In this document: positions 59,971 to 64,000 of the stretch, piece after piece
Position numbering within the stretch: the first letter of the stretch is position 1
Layout of the letters: each line of letters begins with the position of its first letter
Source: CAYRPN01 sp964426135
GTDB taxonomy: Bacteria; Planctomycetota; Phycisphaerae; Phycisphaerales; Phycisphaeraceae
Assembly: GCA_964426135.1 (NCBI GenBank)
Contig: CAYRPN010000018.1
Location: forward strand, 1-64,000
DNA length: 64,000 nt
Direction of reading: 5' to 3'
Notes under the pieces: generated by a model
The model's database searches: none
The model's input: the letters and a program-made list of their open reading frames with translations, nothing else
Told to the model about the DNA's origin: nothing
Position numbers and translations under genes: made by a program

Positions 59971-61353
59971 ATGAAGACCTCTTTCCGCATCGTCGTCGGC
60001 GCCGCCCTGGTTTATGCCGGCGGATGCAGCACTTTCTCGGCGAATAAAGATGACCGCGAAGTGATCCAGCCCGCCGACTTCGCCGTCAAGCCCGCCACGC
60101 CGGTGGAAAGCGATGGGCCCGCTCCGGCACGGGCGATTGAAGCCCCCGTGCCTGCACCCGCGCCGGCCCCCGTCAAACCCACGCCCGCGCCAACCACCGC
60201 GCCCGTCGCCGGCACGCAGACCGATCCACCCATCAACCCGGAACTGGCGAAAGAACTGGACAAGATCAAGCCCCCCACCATCACCGCCGCCGCCCCCCTG
60301 AAAGACGGCACCACCCTCACCGTCAACGCCATGATCGGCCAAGTCAACGGCCGGCCCCTCTACGCCAGCGAAGTCCTCCAGCCCCTCGAAGGCCAGTTCC
60401 GCGTCGTCGCATCCAAGACCACCAGGAACGAATTCCGCGCCGTGGCCGACAAAGTCATCGGCGATCGTCTTTTTGAAATCCTTTTTAACATCCTTTACCT
60501 GGGCGAAGCGGAACGCAATCTCACCGAGCAGGAACGATTCAGCGTCAAGGTCGTCATCCGCCTCAACCGCGAGGAACTCGTCCGCAAGCACGGCGGCGGC
60601 TCCGAAGCCCGCGCGGATGAAGAACTGAAACGCAAGACCGGCAAGAACATGGAGGAAACCCTCGAAGGCATCCGCCAGCGCATGCTCGTGGAGAAATACC
60701 AGAACGACATCGTCTTCCCCAAGATCAGCGTCAGCCGCCGCGACATCGAGCGCTTCTACAACGAGCCGGCGAACTACGAGAAATTCAACCCCAAGCCCGG
60801 CCGCAAGATTCGCGTCATCCGCGTCGCCAGACGCGAAGGCGACAACCAGGCGTCCCTGCAGGCCAAGGTGGAGCGCATCGAGAAGGCGCTGGCGGAGGGC
60901 AAGCCGTTCGCCGAGGTCGCGTTGGACCAGGCGAATCTCTTCAACCGCGAAGGCGGCGGCAAATTCACCGTCACCGAAGGCGAGAAAACCATCGACGTCA
61001 TCCAGGGCACCAAGCTCTTCGGCCCCGAACCCGTCAACGAAGCCATCGCCAAACTCGCCGCCGGCCAGCGCAGCGAACGCATCACCATCGGAGCCGCCGA
61101 GAACGTCAACCACTGGTGGGTCTTCGTCGAAGAGATCATCACCGGCAAATCCCGCAGCCTCCAGGACGCCCAGCTCGAAATCGAGCAGATGCTCAAGGCC
61201 CAGCAATACCTCATCATCGAAACCCGCTACCGCAAAAAACTCTTCGACGACGCGGGCTACAACGTCGACCCGGCCAACCTCAACGACCCGATGAACATCA
61301 TGCGCCGCAGCCTCGTCGACATCGCGATGAACCTGCATGCGACCGGGTCGTGA
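59971..61353 (+). CDS. SurA/PpiC-like peptidyl-prolyl isomerase lipoprotein
   Basis: 460 aa. Signal sequence with a lipobox-like VYAGGC (Cys19), so probably a lipoprotein. A Pro/Ala-rich linker (40-85) is followed by a SurA-type N-terminal helical domain (AMIGQVNGRPLYASEVLQPL, then RNLTEQERFSVKVVIRLNRE). Its central helix pair contains VSRRDIERFYNEPANYEKFN. A degenerate parvulin-like PPIase region follows (KPGRKIRVIRVARR, EGKPFAEVALDQANLFNREG). SurA-like proteins chaperone outer-membrane proteins; the neighbouring barrel gene makes that role plausible but unproven. Divergent from the cytochrome array. Confidence 0.75.
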   Translation: MKTSFRIVVGAALVYAGGCSTFSANKDDREVIQPADFAVKPATPVESDGPAPARAIEAPVPAPAPAPVKPTPAPTTAPVAGTQTDPPINPELAKELDKIKPPTITAAAPLKDGTTLTVNAMIGQVNGRPLYASEVLQPLEGQFRVVASKTTRNEFRAVADKVIGDRLFEILFNILYLGEAERNLTEQERFSVKVVIRLNREELVRKHGGGSEARADEELKRKTGKNMEETLEGIRQRMLVEKYQNDIVFPKISVSRRDIERFYNEPANYEKFNPKPGRKIRVIRVARREGDNQASLQAKVERIEKALAEGKPFAEVALDQANLFNREGGGKFTVTEGEKTIDVIQGTKLFGPEPVNEAIAKLAAGQRSERITIGAAENVNHWWVFVEEIITGKSRSLQDAQLEIEQMLKAQQYLIIETRYRKKLFDDAGYNVDPANLNDPMNIMRRSLVDIAMNLHATGS

Positions 61354-61526
61354 GAAATTGAGTGAACGAGATGGGATCGAAAGAGTGGAACGGCCCCTTC
61401 CATCCCATTCCCGCCTGCTTTTTCTCCCCAATCCCTTCTGCCTTCTCCCTTCTGCCTTCTCTCCCGCCAGAAATGTCCCTTTTCCGCCTTCGCCGGCGGC
61501 GACCAAGGCGAACCGAGTCAACGACC

Positions 61527-62051
61527 ATGAGCATGTCCCGGAAAATCCGCCACGAAGTCAAGGCTGTGCTCATCGCCACCGCGTTCTTCGCTGCCTGGTT
61601 CGGCACGCTCATGTTGCTGAAACGCCTGATCCTCGCGGAATACCAGATCGAGTTCCGCGGCTTGGCCTCGGCCCTGCTGGGTGCCCTGGTCGTCGCCAAG
61701 GTGGTGCTGATCCTTGAGCACGTGCCGCTGGGCGGGTGGGTGCGCCGGCAGCCCGCGTGGGTCGATCTGATCGCCCGCACCGCGCTCTACGCCGCCGGCG
61801 CTTTCGTCGCGATGCTCATCGAAAAAGCCTTTCACGGCAGACACGAATACGGCGGCTTCGGCGAATCGCTGGTCAAGGTCTTCCAGCACACGGATATTCA
61901 CCACGTCTGGGCGGCGGCGATCGGCGTCACGGGAGGCCTGCTCCTGTTCAACATCGCCTCCTTGCTGAGAAAGCGCGTCGGCGGCGAAGCCCTGGGGCGA
62001 GCGTTCCTCACGCCGATGGAACCTTCGCCCCCATCGCAATCCCACCAATGA
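61527..62051 (+). CDS. small multi-helix membrane protein
   Basis: 174 aa, unrecognised family. Four hydrophobic segments: AVLIATAFFAAWFGTLMLL, ASALLGALVVAKVVLILEHV, LIARTALYAAGAFVAMLIEKA and VWAAAIGVTGGLLLFNIASLL. The ATG at 61527 begins the charged MSMSRKIRHEVK segment. The frame upstream is a run of CCTTCTGCCTTCTCCC repeat DNA and was excluded. It follows the SurA-like gene by about 170 bases, perhaps in one transcript. Confidence 0.6.
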   Translation: MSMSRKIRHEVKAVLIATAFFAAWFGTLMLLKRLILAEYQIEFRGLASALLGALVVAKVVLILEHVPLGGWVRRQPAWVDLIARTALYAAGAFVAMLIEKAFHGRHEYGGFGESLVKVFQHTDIHHVWAAAIGVTGGLLLFNIASLLRKRVGGEALGRAFLTPMEPSPPSQSHQ

Positions 62052-62614
62052 CCTTGCCGCCAACCGGCGCCATGCGGGTCCCGCCGCAGGCGATCCTCGC
62101 CGGCGGCTCCACGCTCCCCGAAGAAGTGCAGGCCGACCGCGATTTGAACGTTGGCAATCATCAAGAGGAAAAACAAGAATGTCCCATTCTTCTTTCGTGT
62201 CCCTTTATTCTTTCGCCGGGCCACTACCGCCTGCGCGTTCCTGGCGGCTGACTGTTACCTTCCGTACCGATCGGACAATGTAAGGTAGCTATGCCGCCGG
62301 GCTGCTGGCGGGGCTGGGCTGTTCTTTGAGCAGTCTGCGCTCGACTTGCGGAGGAGAACGGCGGAGGCGGGAAGTGGCCGGAAAGTGTCCTACCTTTCTG
62401 GCAGTCAAAAGGTAAGTGTCTGCTTTGGCGATGGTTAAGGCCGATTTTCACCGCCAGGGGTAGGTGGCCGGCCACTGGGGGGCGATGCTGGGCAGGACAT
62501 GGACGCCAAGCGAGGCATAGAATCCCGGCATCGCCTGACCTGAAACTCGCCGGCGATTTGACCCGACCTTGGCCGGCGAGACAATCCACTCACCCTAACC
62601 ACAGGAGGTTTGCC
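62052..62614. other. intergenic stretch without recognised gene
   Basis: About 560 bases. It contains GGAAAAACAAGAATGTCCCA and short self-complementary words, but no doublet and no frame with convincing composition. The promoter of the SYLF lipoprotein gene should lie at its right end. Confidence 0.45.
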
Positions 62615-63169
62615 ATGACACGGAATCTGTCACTGATCGCGGCGCTGGTGCTTGGTTTGGCGGGCGTCGGCTTCGTTGGCGGCTGTGCCGACACGCCCAA
62701 GTCGGAACTGGGCAAGGCGGAACTGCACTCGCAGACCATGGACGCCATCGCTCGGGTGAAGGCGGCCGACCCCGGCACGACCACGTTCTTTAACAGTGCG
62801 GTGGGCTATGCGGTGTTCCCCACCGTGACCAAGGGCGGCGCGGGCATCGGCGCGGCGCACGGCATCGGCGAACTGTTCGAGGGCGGCAAGGTCGTGGGCC
62901 TGTGCGAAGTCAGCCAGGCGACCATCGGCCTGCAACTGGGCGGGCAGGAATACACCGAGGTGATTTTCTTCCAGACCAAGGAAGCGCTCGCCAGCTTCAA
63001 ACGCGGCGACTTCGAATTCTCCGGTCAGGCGTCCGGAGCCGCCATCAAGGCGGGCGGAGCCGCCAACGCCAAGTACGAAGCGGGCGTGCTGGTGATCACG
63101 CTGACCAAGGGCGGCCTGATGGGCGAAGCCAGTGTCGGCGGGCAGAAGTTCTCGGTGACGCCGAAGTGA
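62615..63169 (+). CDS. SYLF (Ysc84)-domain lipoprotein
   Basis: 184 aa. Signal LSLIAALVLGLAGVGFVGGC with Cys24 as the lipid-modified residue. The mature part is a SYLF domain: FFNSAVGYAVFPTVTKGGAG, EVSQATIGLQLGGQEYTEVI then FFQTKEAL, and AAIKAGGAANAKYEAGVLVI. The domain binds phosphoinositides in eukaryotic homologues; bacterial members are envelope lipoproteins of unknown role. AGGAGG 6 bases before the ATG fixes the start. Plus-strand single gene. Confidence 0.85.
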   Translation: MTRNLSLIAALVLGLAGVGFVGGCADTPKSELGKAELHSQTMDAIARVKAADPGTTTFFNSAVGYAVFPTVTKGGAGIGAAHGIGELFEGGKVVGLCEVSQATIGLQLGGQEYTEVIFFQTKEALASFKRGDFEFSGQASGAAIKAGGAANAKYEAGVLVITLTKGGLMGEASVGGQKFSVTPK

Positions 63170-63329
63170 GGCGGTGACCACCGGATCAGGTTGTCGTCAT
63201 TGCCGGTGAGCTTGATGCGTTCCGTTCCAGGCGCTCCACGACCCGTCTGGGTCTGCAGGCGATGCTGTGCGGGAAAGGCGCTTGTAAATCAGAATGTCCC
63301 CTTTGATCGTCCCAAAAGCGGCTACTCCA
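63170..63329. other. junction to AT-richer DNA
   Basis: Base composition falls from GC-rich to near 50 percent after about 63290, where CAGAATGTCCCCTTT occurs. The reverse word AAAAGGGGACATTCT is at 42547-42561, next to the truncated IS1595 transposase. This may be an edge of transferred DNA. Confidence 0.35.
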
Positions 63330-63953
63330 ATGAGGATCGCCATAATTGACGGGCTAAGCGAGTGGAATCGATTTGCCTACGCGATGGGCGATAGAGTTCG
63401 CTTGTATAGCTTTGCCAATGAACTAAGAAGTGCCGGCCATTCCGTAATTCTAATAAATGGCGCTGTAACCGAATATGAAATGATAAACATTCTGAATTCG
63501 CATCAGATGGTGGTCGTTGTAGCACACGGCGGCGAAGACTATTATGACGCTAACAAGACGCCGCAGGCAATGTTGGTGCTTGGCGGTATCACCCAGTTAT
63601 CCATCGATCAGACATTTCCGGCTCCGCCAGGCGGCGGAGGCCCAGTCGGTCCAAGCCAAGGAACTCTATTTCCAGAAGTAATTTCAGCCAACGAGTTGGA
63701 TGGCATGGTAAACAATCCAACCCTCGAACTGCTTGTAGCAGGCTGCCGAACGGGAAGAACATCTCGTCTGCGCGATGCGGTTAGACCTAAGACATTTGTA
63801 GGCTCAACAGGCGATATCAATTCAGTCGGCGTCGACTGGATACTACAATATGTTGTCGATAGGCTGACAAGCGGCGAGGCTGTCGCACAAGCAACGTACT
63901 TAGCAAGGAGCAAACGCAATGTCGTTAATCCCACAAACAAAGACTTCCGTTAA
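63330..63953 (+). CDS. small protein with CHAT/caspase-like His...Cys layout
   Basis: 207 aa, unrecognised by name. A clan CD peptidase-like order is visible: a hydrophobic strand ending in His (MVVVVAHGGED, His66), then a second strand ending in Cys (LELLVAGCRTG, Cys139). Next comes a strand TFVGSTGDINSVGVDWILQY and a helix VVDRLTSGEAVAQATYLARS. These match the core order of CHAT and caspase-like domains (HG, then GCxTG, then VGSxxxI, then GxxxxxA). No repeats or extra domains are present. Codon use and GC are lower than elsewhere in the window. The ATG at 63330 starts a beta strand (RIAIIDG); an in-frame ATG at 63294 is possible. Catalytic function is inference. Confidence 0.45.
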   Translation: MRIAIIDGLSEWNRFAYAMGDRVRLYSFANELRSAGHSVILINGAVTEYEMINILNSHQMVVVVAHGGEDYYDANKTPQAMLVLGGITQLSIDQTFPAPPGGGGPVGPSQGTLFPEVISANELDGMVNNPTLELLVAGCRTGRTSRLRDAVRPKTFVGSTGDINSVGVDWILQYVVDRLTSGEAVAQATYLARSKRNVVNPTNKDFR

Positions 63954-64000
63954 TAGCCGTTGGGCAAATGCGAGTATTGTAATACCAATTATATTGACTG

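Overview
The window is GC-rich chromosomal DNA, almost certainly from a planctomycete and probably from the Phycisphaerae/Tepidisphaerales side of the phylum. That placement is an inference. It rests on a c-type cytochrome/WD40/coiled-coil giant protein, a pseudopilin with the FTLVE signal, two PEP-CTERM proteins, a Bacillus-type sdhCAB operon with an extra membrane ORF, Si-specific transhydrogenase, GTP-type PEP carboxykinase, a DUF1844 protein and a long multihaem cytochrome locus. No rRNA, CRISPR array, prophage or origin is visible. One tRNA (Glu, CTC) is present.

Layout. 0-3.1 kb: a TetR regulator divergent from an alpha/beta hydrolase and an AhpD-like protein, with two matching operators between them. 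3.1-19.2 kb: mostly single housekeeping or metabolic genes on the minus strand (RidA, cytochrome-WD40 protein, RNase PH, pseudopilin, beta-hydroxyacid dehydrogenase, LpxR-like protein, amidohydrolase, RecX, PHP phosphatase, D-threonine-aldolase-like enzyme, IscA-like protein, tRNA-Glu), with MoaC on the plus strand. 19.5-30 kb: ileS with an Ile-codon leader peptide and terminator, a PEP-CTERM protein, PEP carboxykinase, and a GH88 hydrolase next to a truncated GH2-like protein. 30-35.6 kb: the succinate dehydrogenase operon and a DUF1844 protein. 35.9-38.3 kb: hisI, an orphan promoter-hairpin-terminator unit (candidate small RNA) and sthA. 38.6-44.5 kb: a PhoX-like PEP-CTERM protein, two plus-strand orphan genes, a truncated IS1595 transposase and a secreted carbohydrate-binding-like protein.

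44.9-59.5 kb is the most distinctive part. It is a nine-gene minus-strand array coding, in transcription order, for a pentahaem cytochrome, a beta-barrel protein, a membrane-anchored NqrF-like NADH:ferredoxin reductase, a tetrahaem c554-type cytochrome, a double cNMP-binding/four-[4Fe-4S] protein, a DNA methyltransferase, its putative restriction partner, a five-helix membrane protein and a decahaem cytochrome with an internal FecR-like domain. I read it as an envelope electron-transfer system into which a restriction-modification pair has been placed with only 3 bases of spacing. 59.9-64 kb holds a SurA/PpiC-like lipoprotein, a small membrane protein, a SYLF lipoprotein and, in AT-richer DNA at the right edge, a small protein with a CHAT/caspase-like His...Cys arrangement.

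A second theme runs through the whole window. Nearly every intergenic gap carries a pair of inverted copies of a palindromic or low-complexity repeat (REPIN-like doublets of many sequence families), and some of the same palindromes sit in frame inside genes: five places in ileS, one in the DUF1844 gene and a tandem block in the decahaem cytochrome gene. Starts were chosen from ribosome-binding sites and family alignment by eye. All functional statements come from reading the sequence, without database searches.
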